Shown here one piece after another: positions 48,101-57,965 of a stretch of 64,000 bases of DNA. This stretch comes from Euborellia annulipes (taxonomy: Eukaryota > Arthropoda > Insecta > Dermaptera > Anisolabididae): assembly GCA_023213315.1 (NCBI GenBank), contig JAKCPI010002588.1, positions 1 to 64,000 of the forward strand, written 5' to 3'. Both the position numbers and the translations under genes were made by a program. The first letter of the stretch is position 1. Each line of letters opens with the position of its first letter. The notes beneath the pieces are model-generated. The model was not told the DNA's origin. It saw nothing but the letters and a program-made list of their open reading frames with translations, and ran no database searches.

Positions 48101-49963
48101 CATTTCGCTCTTCAATTTTTCTTCTACGCACTGCATCTTTTTCTTTATTTTTTAAAATTTCATTTCTCTTACGTTCTAATTGTTTGATTTTCGTAAGTGG
48201 ATGTTCTCGTTCGGCCTTAGTACGAACATGATTTCTAAAAAAAAAGTTTTTTTTTTATATAAGGAAAATTAGAAATAAAAATAAAAAGTGACTTTACCTT
48301 TTAGCTATTGGATCTGGAACTTGAGTGTCTGGTTCTAGAATTTTATATACACTGTATGGTTTATTTAACAATTTTGTTCGCCATTCTTTTCTTGATAACT
48401 TTTTTTTACCCTTTTTAGGTTTGATCTTCTCTGGAATTTCTTCATCTTCAAATCCAGTATCGAAATCATCATCGTCATCATTACCGCTCTCTTCTTTCTT
48501 TTCTATATCTAATACATTATCAACCTCAAATAAGAAGTGATCTTCTCGCTTTGCCAATGAGCCCCTGTTAAAAAAATATTATTACAATATATTGAAAGAT
48601 AAAGGAGAAAATTGATTGATATTTTTAAGGAATGAGCTATAGAACTTGTATTTTGATTATATATTAGAGAGATTTTTTTTATAAATAGGCCTATAATACT
48701 CTTCTCCATTGTTATACTACAATTGTAGAGACAAGCATATTTCTGGCTGTATCCATAAAAAAGAAATCTTTTACTGGTCATTTAATGATTGAAGGTGATT
48801 GATTTAATGATTATTTTGCTTAAAATTCCTGGTCATAAAGAGACGAGTCCTTTGACCCAAACTATGTGATGTTGCAAAAGAACACTTTTTACAGCAAAAA
48901 ATACTAAAAGGTGTAGTATCTCAGACTTTATAACGATCAGGTTTTCTAGGCTCAAAATGCCTTTACTTCAAAACATTAAATGCAAACACTTCATTACAAT
49001 TTTTTTATCTATCAGCATATGACCATCAGAGGTAATATTTTTTGGGCAGTTATTTTTTACCTTGTTATTTTTTTTTAATTATAATGTATTTTTTATCTAT
49101 TATGTTTTTAAGATAGAAAGAATTTTGGTTTTGGTATGTTAATTGGGGACCAACTTTCCAAACCATATGAAATTATTCATCCTCAGGGACTTATTTGAAG
49201 AGAATCCTTATTTCATTTATATATATATATACATATGAATAAACAACCATTTGTTGGAAGCTTTGTAAATCTTTTTTATGGAGTCTTCTTTTAAGATATA
49301 AGCCACGTCAATTAACGAATTTAAAACATCAATTTCTTATAAATGTATATATATATACTTTTTACAAAAATTTCTTTGGAACAGAGAATTTTTCAAGTGA
49401 TTTTTCTTTTTTTATATAAATGATAAAATTAATTCGTTACAATTTTTCTTATTTAGCATCAGTTTTTATGAAACAATCCAAAAGTCGTGTTTATTTTAAC
49501 AATAAAGAGGCAAAGTTGTTGAATCAAACTTGTTAGAATGCATTTAAAAATGAAAATATATACACACATTTAAATGATTTTGAATTGAAAAAATTGGCCT
49601 ATTATTAAAGTCAAAATTAAAAGTGAGAAATGGATCAATTTTAAAAATATGTTATATCTCTTTATTAAATGTCAGATGATTGGTTAGTGAAAACAAATAC
49701 CTTTTACAAATGTCATTTGATTATGAAAATTTTTGGAAATTAAACATAAATTATAAAAATGTTATAATCTATCTAGAAAAATGAGTTTTTATTAAAATTA
49801 TATAAAAAAAAAATTACCCAAGACGTTCCTCAAGTCTCTGGTCTTCTAAGAAATCTTCAACATCCTCAACATTTGTGTGTTTCCTCCAAGATTTTTTACT
49901 TTTTTTGGAGACCCTTTTCCTTTTTTCATTTTTCACAGGAGAATTTATTATTTTAAGAGACAT
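45146..49963 (-). CDS. NOP53: ribosome biogenesis protein NOP53 (GLTSCR2 homologue), 8 exons
   Basis: Exons in gene order: 49818-49963, 48298-48564, 48050-48234, 47831-47989, 47488-47633, 46155-46384, 45768-46031, 45146-45251; they join in frame to 500 codons plus a stop. The N-terminus ([20 protein letters not shown] then QRLEERLG) and the central [18 protein letters not shown] block, followed by long Lys/Arg/Glu helices, are the hallmarks of the NOP53 family. An acidic island ([15 protein letters not shown]) and a very basic C-terminus (KKKRTKNGK) fit a nucleolar protein. NOP53 acts in 60S subunit maturation, where it recruits the exosome helicase MTR4 in yeast. An AATAAA overlaps the stop region. 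The gene is tail-to-tail with CFAP157 and tandem with the serpin. Length fits the family (human 478). Confidence 0.9.
46503..47054. mobile_element. hAT-like MITE in NOP53 intron 5
   Basis: Ends TAGGGCTCGGATTT and AAATCCGAGCCCTA, flanked by an exact ATAATTAT duplication (46,495-46,502 and 47,055-47,062). The interior repeats AGGCACTAAAA / AAAGGCATT many times. Confidence 0.8.
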
Positions 49964-50592
49964 CTTTTTAAATTATTTAAACAAACTTTAAATAGAATAT
50001 TTATTATTTGCACGTGTATATGGCATTAATTTTAAATCAAAGAAATTAAAAATGAGATAATAAACTGTACTTGAAATAAATAGTCAGAGAGTACATATAA
50101 AATAACGCCATCTATAATTATGAAATTTGTGGGAAATTCAAATTTTAAAAATACCACATCTGAATTAAATTTTCATTTTCTGATTTTGGTTTTTTTTTTT
50201 TTTTTTTTTTTTTTTTGGGGGGGGTAATCTGGTGTGACTGGTCGCAACACAATTTTTTCTTAATTTTGGTAATGGTGCATTCTGTACTTATTTGCCAGAA
50301 TATTTTTAAAATTTTGCATTAAAAATGAATTTTTTTTTTGAAAAAAAATATTTTTTTCAAATCTCGGAGGGGGGGGGGTGGGGTAATTACCCTTTTACCC
50401 CCCCCCCCCCATGTATGCGCCCTTGTCTTGTACTCAATAGAAATTATTAAATGGCCTGAGCAACAGAGAAAATTAAAAAAAAAATAGAAATAAATTTAAT
50501 TATATTCGCTTCAACAATCTATAAAATCTTTATTATATTTGTTTAAAAAAATTACATTTAATAAAAGTCAAAATTTTTTTTTTATTAAATAA
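49964..50592. promoter_or_regulatory. NOP53 upstream region / serpin 3' flank
   Basis: 629 bp between the NOP53 start and the last alternative serpin exon on the same strand. It contains a poly-T/G run and half of the AATCTGGTGTGAC hairpin repeat (50,226-50,255), then a C-rich MITE end (50,395-50,425). An AATAAA for the last serpin exon falls at about 50,580. Confidence 0.4.
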
Positions 50593-50729
50593 TTATCTGC
50601 ACGGATTAGTAATACGTCCAACAAAAATAGAGTTATTTCCTTTTTTATTCATTAAATAAAATAGAAATGGGTGTGTGATTTTCAAAATACGATTTGGAGT
50701 TCTTGAGAGGCAATCTACCATCGAAATTG
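50593..50729 (-). CDS. serpin alternative last exon n (most distal)
   Basis: Acceptor TTTTTTCAG. Loop AISMVDCLSRTPNRILKIT, then HPFLFYLMNKKGNNSIFVGR and ITNPCR. Predicted P1 Asp-Cys or Cys-Leu. AATAAA lies about 12 bp after the stop. It ends the array, 630 bp from the NOP53 start. Confidence 0.85.
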
Positions 50730-51066
50730 CTGAAAAAATTAAAACAAAATATAGTAGAAATAATACTGCATTTATTAATTTAATTCAATAAAATAATACA
50801 ATTAAGAACATGAATAAACATATGAATATATAAAAAAAAGGAGATAATTTTATTCTCTAAATATTTATAAGTTGATTATATCAAGCACAAAATTCATATA
50901 ATTAGCTGCTTAGCAAATATTAAAAAAATATAATAATAATAACATTTATTTAGTATATTAATATATTTATATTAATACATAACAAAGAGGTATTTATTGA
51001 TGTAATTGTTGATCTTATTGCTCCTTTTCTCTTCTCCCATTGCTTTGCAATTTAAATCTTTAACTT

Positions 51067-51209
51067 CTAATTTAATTTTATAATATGGCCCAGAAAAAGA
51101 GGAGATTTTGATTTTTTATTTAAAAGAAAATAAATAAAGGGATGAGTAACATAGAATTCGATAGGAGGAGAAGTACGAAGTGGCATAGAGCAGCGCATCA
51201 TTAGCATTG
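51067..51209 (-). CDS. serpin alternative last exon m
   Basis: Acceptor CATCTTTTTGTTTTAG. Loop AMLMMRCSMPLRTSPPIEF, then YVTHPFIYFLLNKKSKSPLF and LGHIIKLN. Predicted P1 Arg with P1' Cys, or Cys-Ser by strict counting. It differs from exon l chiefly at the positions just before Cys (LMMR against AIML). Confidence 0.86.
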
Positions 51210-51718
51210 CTAAAACAAAAAGATGATGCAATTTAAGAAATATGATTATAAATAATTAAATATTAATTAAACATATTTATCAACGTTCTATGCCCCCTCG
51301 ACTTCCCAAAATTTAATGGAATAAAAAGAAAGGGAACGTGCCCTGGTCAAGTAGAGAAATAGTCATCATCAGGACAGAAAGAAAAGGCATAAGCTTAGAT
51401 GAATACAGCTTGAATATTTCCTAGTTGTACATATATACAATGACGACTAACCCATCAATATAATATGAATTAATTTTTTAATTTATAAACAAGAGTATAC
51501 AACAGAAAAATCCAAAACAAATTGCAAAGTGACAAAAAGATAATAATAATGAGGCGTTTGATGTTTATTAACCGAATAATAATAATAATAAGCAGCAAAC
51601 GCCTCACTTTAAAAAAAATAAAAGACCTATCTCTTTGTCACTTGGCATTTTTGTGTTGTATAATGTTGTTTATAAAATAATTAAATAATTAATTCATTAA
51701 ATCTTAACTTCAGTCTTT

Positions 51719-51861
51719 CTAATCTAATTTTATAATATGCCCCAGAAAAAGGGCTGATTTTGATTTTTTATTTAAAAGAAAATAAATAAAGGGATGAGTA
51801 ACATAAAATTCGATAGGAGGAGAAGTACGAAGTGGCATAGAGCAGAGCATTATTGCCATTG
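51719..51861 (-). CDS. serpin alternative last exon l
   Basis: Acceptor CATCTTTTTGTTCTAG. Loop AMAIMLCSMPLRTSPPIEF, then YVTHPFIYFLLNKKSKSALF and LGHIIKLD. Predicted P1 Leu-Cys or Cys-Ser depending on loop register. Sister of exon m. Confidence 0.86.
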
Positions 51862-52086
51862 CTAGAACAAAAAGATGATGCAATTTATAAATTAAAAAAA
51901 AAAAAAAACAGTTTTTATAAAATTGACCCCCCCCCCGTCTGGGGCCTGTATATATATATAGATATATGCGAAGATATATATCGCATACATCCGGTCGCGG
52001 AAACCTTTCAGAACATATATATATATAATGTTCGGAAAGACTTCTGCAATTAGATCTAAGCTTATATGAAGATATATATATATATA

Positions 52087-52754
52087 CAGGGTGTTTCAGG
52101 AGGAAAGGTAAATATTTTAGGGGGTGATAGAATAGACGAAATGTAATAAAAAATAAAAAATTCCATATAGCAAGTGTCCAATTTTTAATGAGTCCAGAGA
52201 TACAGCTGTTGGTATTACACCGTTTGCTATGAGAATTTAACGATTGTCAACAGTTATGTTTTGTTGTTGACATTTAATGTTTTCAAATGATTTGTTGGCC
52301 TGTACAGTGGGCGCCACAAGTGCCTCATCTACTCGAAAGAAGAGCTTTGAACTTGGGCAACTAAAATGCTTAGCTTTCCGAATTGTTATCTTAAAAGTAG
52401 CTTTTCCCCTCCAGTTGCATTAAAAAAAGATGATTTATTTATATTAAAAATATTGGTTTAGTTGACTAAGCTCAAGGTTCCTCTCTCGAACAGTTCAGGC
52501 ACTTTTGGCGCCCACTGTATTGTATTTACACATACTGAGTATGCTGATATGGTATGTGTAAATACTTGCGGCATGTTTTAACGATACAGTACAGTACACT
52601 TGGCCAACAAATCATAATGGCAGTTGAAAACATTAAATGTCAACAATATCTCTGAACTCATTAAAAATTGGACACATGTTATATGGAATTTTTTATTACA
52701 TTTCGTCTATACTACCTCCCTCTAAAATATTTATCTTTCCCCTGAAACACCCTG
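52087..52754. mobile_element. mariner-type palindromic MITE with a second nested MITE
   Basis: Ends CAGGGTGTTTCAGGAGGAAA and its inverse ending GAAACACCCTG, flanked by TA, with arms of about 200 bp. A nested element at 52,305-52,517 has its own ends CAGTGGGCGCCA / TGGCGCCCACTG with TA. A related fragment lies at 19,833-19,970. It separates serpin exons l and k. Confidence 0.75.
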
Positions 52755-53037
52755 TATATTGAATATATATATATGTCAATAGTTTAGTACAAGATTTTAA
52801 GTTGGGCCGTGGTTTTGATAACTACCTTTTTCAAAATAAATTATTGATAGTATTTTATATATTTCTCTTGTTATAAATAACGAAAACATTTTCACTATTT
52901 ATAATATTCTTTTTCTTGTTGATTAATTGATCATAAATCTTCAATTGTCTCTATTTTTTTTTTTTTTACTTTCTCTTACCCTATATATGAAATATATAGA
53001 GAGAGAAAGTATTGTTTATTTTGGAAAAATTGTTCTT

Positions 53038-53180
53038 TTAAATGATTTGATAAACATGGCCAAGAAAAAGTATTGAATTTGCTTCTTTATTCAGAAGAAT
53101 GTATAAATAAGGATGAGTAACATAAAATTCAATAGGAGGAATAGTTGCAAGTGCAATACGCCGGTTGCACATTATCATAG
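53038..53180 (-). CDS. serpin alternative last exon k (P1 Arg)
   Basis: Acceptor ATCTTTTTGTTTTAG. Loop AMIMCNRRIALATIPPIEF, then YVTHPYLYILLNKEANSILF and LGHVYQII. Predicted P1 Arg, P1' Arg, a trypsin-type site. AATAAA follows the stop by about 20 bp. It differs from exon i at only three residues after the loop but at six consecutive loop positions. Confidence 0.88.
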
Positions 53181-53302
53181 CTAAAACAAAAAGATAATTG
53201 AAGATTAAGTCATTTCATTTACGGATTTTCTTCCCTTTAATTCTTCTTTTTATATGTTATATGGGCAACAAAGATCCTATTCTTTATAATATCATTATCG
53301 TA

Positions 53303-53508
53303 CTGTGAGGAACAATATTAAGTCCCACCCATGCGCTTTCTACTTGTGATTATTTCATTGTTTTTATAATAGAAAATGAAAATCTTTATTGGAAATTTTC
53401 CAGGTTTGAACCATGAAAGTTCCATTAAAAAATATATATTTTTTTAAAAACAATGAAATAATCACAAGTAGAAAGCGCATGGGTGGGACTTAATATTGTC
53501 CCTCACTG
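53303..53508. mobile_element. MITE between serpin exons k and j
   Basis: About 70-bp inverted ends (CTGTGAGGAACAATATTAAG ... CTTAATATTGTCCCTCACTG) flanked by TA, 206 bp, probably Tc1/mariner type. Confidence 0.75.
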
Positions 53509-53579
53509 TACATAGACCAATTCATTTAATGAATATATATAATTATTTCTACTTAAAAAATAATAAAAGTTGTGTTTGT

Positions 53580-53680
53580 TAGTCCAATTCCAAATCTGCT
53601 CGAGAAAAAGAATTAAATTTGAATTTCTATTCACAATTTAATAAATAAATGAATGTGTAACATAAAATTGATATTTCTCT
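53580..53680 (-). pseudogene. decayed serpin last exon j
   Basis: Reads QFYVTHSFIY, stop, then IVNRNSNLILFLEQIWNWT, aligned to QFYVTHPFIYQVTNRKSNLV and LFLGHILELD of exon h. The loop part is missing, there is an internal stop, and the signature HPF is HSF. A relic of an h-like exon. Confidence 0.75.
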
Positions 53681-53800
53681 TGTAATATAACATTTTCACT
53701 AAAAATGTATTTCTAAAATTCTTTTTCTTGTTAATTAATTGATCATAAATCTTCAATTGTCTCTATTCTTTTTTATTTTGGAAAAATTGTTCCATTTCTT

Positions 53801-53943
53801 TTAAATGAGTTGATAAATATGCCCAAGAAAAAGTATTGAATTTGCTTTTTTATTCAGAAGAATGTATAAATAAGGATGAGTAACATAAAATTCAATAGGA
53901 GGAATAGTTGCAAGTGACATACTGTAGCCCACCATTATCATAG
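53801..53943 (-). CDS. serpin alternative last exon i (P1 Tyr)
   Basis: Acceptor ATCTTTTTGTTTTAG. Loop AMIMVGYSMSLATIPPIEF, then YVTHPYLYILLNKKANSILF and LGHIYQLI. Predicted P1 Tyr, P1' Ser, a chymotrypsin-type site. AATAAA lies within 40 bp of the stop. Nearly identical to exon k outside the loop. Confidence 0.88.
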
Positions 53944-54052
53944 CTAAAACAAAAAGATAATTGAAGATTATGTCATTTCATTGAAATATTTACGACAAAC
54001 ATTCTATTTTTTATAATAGGCCTATCAATATAGAATGTTTCTGTTCTATTTA

Positions 54053-54195
54053 TTAGTCCAATTCCAAAATATGTCCCAGAAAAAGAACTAAATTTGATTT
54101 TCTATTCGTAACTTGATAAATAAATGGATGAGTAACATAAAATTGAATAGGAGGAAATTCGATTGGCATAGAGAAGGCGCACATCATTGTCAGCG
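54053..54195 (-). CDS. serpin alternative last exon h
   Basis: Acceptor TTTTTGTTTTAG. Loop ALTMMCAFSMPIEFPPIQF, then YVTHPFIYQVTNRKSNLVLF and LGHILELD, stop, with AATAAA overlapping the stop. Predicted P1 Ala (P1' Phe), or Cys-Ala if the loop is one shorter. Its C-terminal half is the parent type of the decayed exon j. Confidence 0.85.
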
Positions 54196-54685
54196 CTAAA
54201 ACAAAAATATAATTTAGAATGAACAAATTTTTATTTAAAAAAATCATTAATAATATCAACAATGAAGTAAATTACAAATATTATCGAAAATATATTGTTT
54301 CTTTCAAACTTTTCTATCACTTCATAATAATGCTCAGGGTTGTATAAATTATTTGCTTTTTTTATTTTTATTTCTATCAACCCAAAATCAGGGTCCTTCG
54401 TCAGAAAGGAATGACCAGATACCAAAATTTTTGACTTACAATTGTTAAAATGACATCCGCTAACTAATGGTTCATTTTTGATGATATCGAAAAATAATTT
54501 AGTTTAAAATAATGTAAAGTATGGGCACAAATAATAGAGAGAAAGGATTTATCTATAAAGAAACGAATCGGAACCGCATGCAAAATTTAACCAAAAGAAT
54601 TAAATAAAATGAAAAAAATCATACAAAAATGTTTTTCGAGAAACATTACTATATTCTAAACACTAAATTCTATAAAATTTAATTT

Positions 54686-54822
54686 TCAGTAGGTGGGACT
54701 AAAAATGCAGGCTAAAAAGATGAAAGAATTTGTAGTTTTATTAAATATAAAGATGACAAATGGATGATTGGCAGAGAATATAATTGGTGGCGGTGGACGA
54801 CATTCAAGCATCAGAATTTGAA
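54686..54822 (-). CDS. serpin alternative last exon g (P1 Glu)
   Basis: Acceptor ATGTTTTAG. Loop VQILMLECRPPPPIIFSAN, then HPFVIFIFNKTTNSFIFLAC and IFSPTY. Predicted P1 Glu, P1' Cys, the same pair as in the granzyme B inhibitor SERPINB9. The signature Gly (LFxG) is replaced (IFLAC), so folding efficiency is uncertain. Confidence 0.78.
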
Positions 54823-55098
54823 CTAAAACATATCAAATAATTTTATTTTAAAATTTTTGATTAAGAATATTGAGTTTTCATAAAAAATTTTAAATATAGG
54901 AATACCTCGCATATTTTACATTTTTTTTTTATTGAAAAACAAACAAAAAACAAAGATTTTTCTTAAAAACAAGTTAAAAAATTTTGTTTGAACCAATTAT
55001 CAATAGTTCCTTGATTAGCATGGTTTTAAATAATACGACAATATTGAGGTATTTCTGTATTAATTTTTTCTTTAATTAAAAAAAAAAAAAATTATTCT

Positions 55099-55232
55099 TT
55101 ACAAATGTGGATTGTAGATAGAGCCAACAAACAAATAAGTTGAAAATTTATTGAGTAAATAAAAAACAAATGGATGGTCCGCTGAGAATAATTTTGGAGG
55201 CGGAGGGAGACATTGAGCCATACCAATTAGGG
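55099..55232 (-). CDS. serpin alternative last exon f (P1 Gln)
   Basis: Acceptor TTTTGTTTTAG. Loop ALIGMAQCLPPPPKLFSAD, then HPFVFYLLNKFSTYLFVGS. Predicted P1 Gln, P1' Cys. Close relative of exons d and e in the C-terminal part, different in the loop. Confidence 0.85.
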
Positions 55233-55654
55233 CTAAAACAAAAATACAGTAATAATTTCAATGGCATTTGGGGGTTGGGCTTTCTCGCTAACACCAAAGA
55301 CACTGATTATTATAAAATCAATGTTTAGATGGGATTAATCTATATCACCGAATTAATAAACAAACAAATACAGTAATCAGGAGAATTGAGGAATATAAAT
55401 AAAAAGAGAACCAAGCGATTCTAAGGGAAAATCAATTAACTCGAAAATTCACGTATTGTGAATACATTAATGAGTTATCGAAGCTAAAACTGGAAGAAGA
55501 ATTACTGTTATTAATAATAAAAAAATAAAACTAAATATTAACAATGGCGAAGAGTATAAAACCACCCTTATTTTTTAGTCTGGTTTTAAATAATCAGCAA
55601 GACTCTCATAGAATAAAGAAAAAAACTTGGCATAATAATAATAATAATCTCTTC

Positions 55655-55875
55655 TTGAGCCCTCGGGCTTGGTGTACTGGCTTCCGAGCTGGCCTTATAT
55701 ACCAAGGGTCGTGGGTTCGGATCCCAGGCAGTCCGATGATTTTATTTAAGCCATTTGGATAACAAATAAGAATGCCTGGACCCCCAATAGTTATATTATT
55801 ATTATAATATAACCGTTATCGTCTAACAAGGAAGTCTTATATGGCCTAAGTTACCGAAAAGACTGTGTGTGAGTG
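55655..55875 (+). mobile_element. tRNA-derived SINE within the serpin array
   Basis: Box A-like CTTGGTGTACTGGC, box B GGGTTCGGATCCC at 55,713-55,725, then a tail with GGCCTAAGTTACCGAAAAGA and a GTGTGAGTGTG tract. The tRNA-like head does not fold into a clean tRNA. Confidence 0.5.
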
Positions 55876-56279
55876 TGAGTGTGAATGGGAAAAAAGTGTG
55901 TGTTAAAAAATATATATATATTTTGATTTTTTAATTAAATAAAATTTTAAACGTAACGACATAATTTAAAATGCTTGATTTCAAAATAATTAACGCTTGA
56001 AATTAATATTCTTATATTATAAGCAGTTGCATATATCAATATTTCAATACATTATAGAAATTTTATAATTATAATTCAAGTATTTAATTTAACAATAATA
56101 ATTTATTTGTTACATTTGCGGCTCTTCGCGGCCCCCCTGCGGGTAATCCATGGCCCCCTAGGGTCAGTATTTTAATAAGCTCTGATTTAGGCTACTTACA
56201 TGCCTCATTTGTGGAGGTAAATGTAAATTGAAAAAAATAATTTTTTTGAATTAATTAGTCTTGTGTAAAGATTTCATAT

Positions 56280-56416
56280 TTATAAAACAGGTCTACAAAT
56301 AGAGCCCATGAATAAAGAAGAATTGGAGAATTTATGGAGAAGATAAAAAATAAATGGATGATCCGCTGAGAATACTAAAGGAGACCAAGCTGCACATTTT
56401 AACATCATCACCATTG
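56280..56416 (-). CDS. serpin alternative last exon e (P1 Lys, P1' Cys)
   Basis: Acceptor GTTTTAG at 56,417-56,423. Loop AMVMMLKCAAWSPLVFSAD, then HPFIFYLLHKFSNSSLFMGS and a short tail. P1 Lys followed by Cys. The x-Cys P1-P1' pair and MMxC context resemble vertebrate clade B serpins such as SERPINB6, by convergence or ancestry. Confidence 0.85.
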
Positions 56417-56519
56417 CTAAAACAAACAAATCCCACACAATTTCAATATAATTTATTCTATTTTTTAATTGAAATTTAATTTTGAACTTATTCATGCAGA
56501 TGGTCAATGATAATACATT

Positions 56520-57081
56520 TATCTAATTATTTTACGAGAGATCTACAAATAGAGCCTATAAATAAAGAATTGGAAAATTTATTGAGAAGATAAAAAAAAA
56601 ATGGTTAGATTAATGGAAGAGGATCGCAGCCAGAATTAATAATTAAAACTCCTGACTTAAATTGTTCGACTAAGAGCGAAAAATTAAAGGCGAATACTAT
56701 TTTTTTGCAATATTCAAAAAATCATCATGGTGCCCCAAGAAAACAGTCAGGGCGCCCTGGGGAGCCGCGGCGCACAGTTTGGGAACCCCTGGTCTACACC
56801 ATTGAGATGCAGATAGATAGGTGTATACTGTGTGGTTGCTAATATCCTCATAAGAACTGAAGATAGCCTTATGTAATTAAAGCCGAAACGTTATCTTTTT
56901 TTTAAGATTTTCATTCGATAGAGACTCTCCTGCCTGGCTGCAATCCTCTCTTCCATTAATCTAATCGTTGGACAGTCACTTCTCACATCAACATCGTTAA
57001 AAAACAAATGTATGATCCAGTGAAAAAATATTATTGGCGGCAGAGTCATTCCAAACTTTACCAAATCAAACAAGATAAATT
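56520..57081 (-). pseudogene. serpin alternative last exon d, broken by insertion
   Basis: The first half (57,081 down to about 57,000) reads EFILFDLVKFGMTLPPIIF. It then needs a one-base shift in a T run to reach SLDHTFVF. There a mobile element (about 56,600-57,000) interrupts the HPF/HTF region, and the second half (about 56,598-56,530) continues YLLNKFSNSLFIGSICRSR, close to exon e. It has both a frameshift and an insertion, so it cannot encode a complete serpin end. Confidence 0.75.
56600..57000. mobile_element. element inserted into serpin exon d, with hammerhead-like motif
   Basis: The ends carry GGTTAGATTAATGGAAGAGG and the inverse CCTCTCTTCCATTAATCTAATC. Inside are a hammerhead-like motif (CTGAAGATAGCC ... 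GCCGAAACGTT, 56,858-56,893, plus strand; stem II is weak) and a hAT-type end (CACAGTTTGGGAACCCCTGG at 56,775-56,794), so two elements may be nested. Confidence 0.6.
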
Positions 57082-57279
57082 CTAATAAGAACTTTTTTGA
57101 AATAAAATAAAGTAAAGCTTTAATTCGACTGATTCAGGAAAAAAATTAAATTCTTCAGCAGAACAATTCTAAATTAAAAACTCAAAAGTGTGTGGGCAAG
57201 AGTTGGATAAATACAATAAGTTTTTTAGAAGGTAATATTCATTCTGGCTTAATGAAATTTAGTGAATATAAAAAAAAAT

Positions 57280-57442
57280 ATTTTGGAGTTTAGGCTTTCA
57301 CAGTTGTCATCATTAGTAAAAGAATTTGATTTTCGGTTTAAAAGTGGTTTATTTGTAAAAACTTGTAAAAACCATTCATTCTGTGGCCGAAACGTAATTT
57401 TTACAATTAAACCACCCGAAAATCAAATTCTTTTACCAATAA
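57280..57442. repeat. short inverted-repeat element
   Basis: Arms AAAGAATTTGATTTTCGG and its inverse CCGAAAATCAAATTCTTT, with inner arms around GTGGTTTA / TAAACCAC. A GGCCGAAACGT string lies in the loop region. The open frame across it is incidental. Confidence 0.5.
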
Positions 57443-57511
57443 AAAAAGATAATTTAATCTTAATTTAAAAAATTGACTGTTCTATAAGTATAGAAAATTT
57501 AATACAATATA

Positions 57512-57657
57512 CAGTAGAAGCCCTCATAACGAGTAATTTGCACAACGAGCAAAATAAATTGTAAAAGAATGACTTGCTTAATAAGCGACGTTTCGCACAA
57601 CGAGTGGCGAGGAGAGGGGAAGTCCCGAATTTAGTCTTGTTAAGCAAGTTTCTACTG
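57512..57657. mobile_element. pogo/Tigger-like MITE
   Basis: 146 bp, ends CAGTAGAAGCCCTCATAACG and inverse TTCTACTG, flanked by TA. Family also at 20,095-20,343. Confidence 0.7.
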
Positions 57658-57965
57658 TATCATCTTCACGCCAGACAATTGCAAAGTATTAAAAGAAACC
57701 CTTAGGCTATAGAGCTCGCTCATCGTAGAATGATAGTATAATAATTGTTAATAATTAATAACTCCAGTGAAAATTAATATGAGTAAACTAATGTTTCGAT
57801 TAAACACAAAAGGAAAGACAAATCACACAAAATTCAAAATTAATATAAATACATTTTTAGGAATAAGCTCACAACCAAAACGAACTCGGTTTTTAAAATA
57901 ATTTCATAGATCTGACGATTAAAGAATTTTTTTCAATTAAAATTAACATCTCTGACACTGACCTT

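Noticed and set aside
48325..48540. Ser/Phe-rich plus frame
   Set aside because: Antisense shadow of NOP53 exon 2.
54231..54425. Minus frame containing SGHSFLTKD as a further serpin exon
   Set aside because: No acceptor in the right phase, no HPF or LFxG signature; spacing does not fit an alternative last exon.
57262..57468. 68-residue plus frame
   Set aside because: Spans an inverted-repeat element; no similarity and on the strand opposite the serpin.
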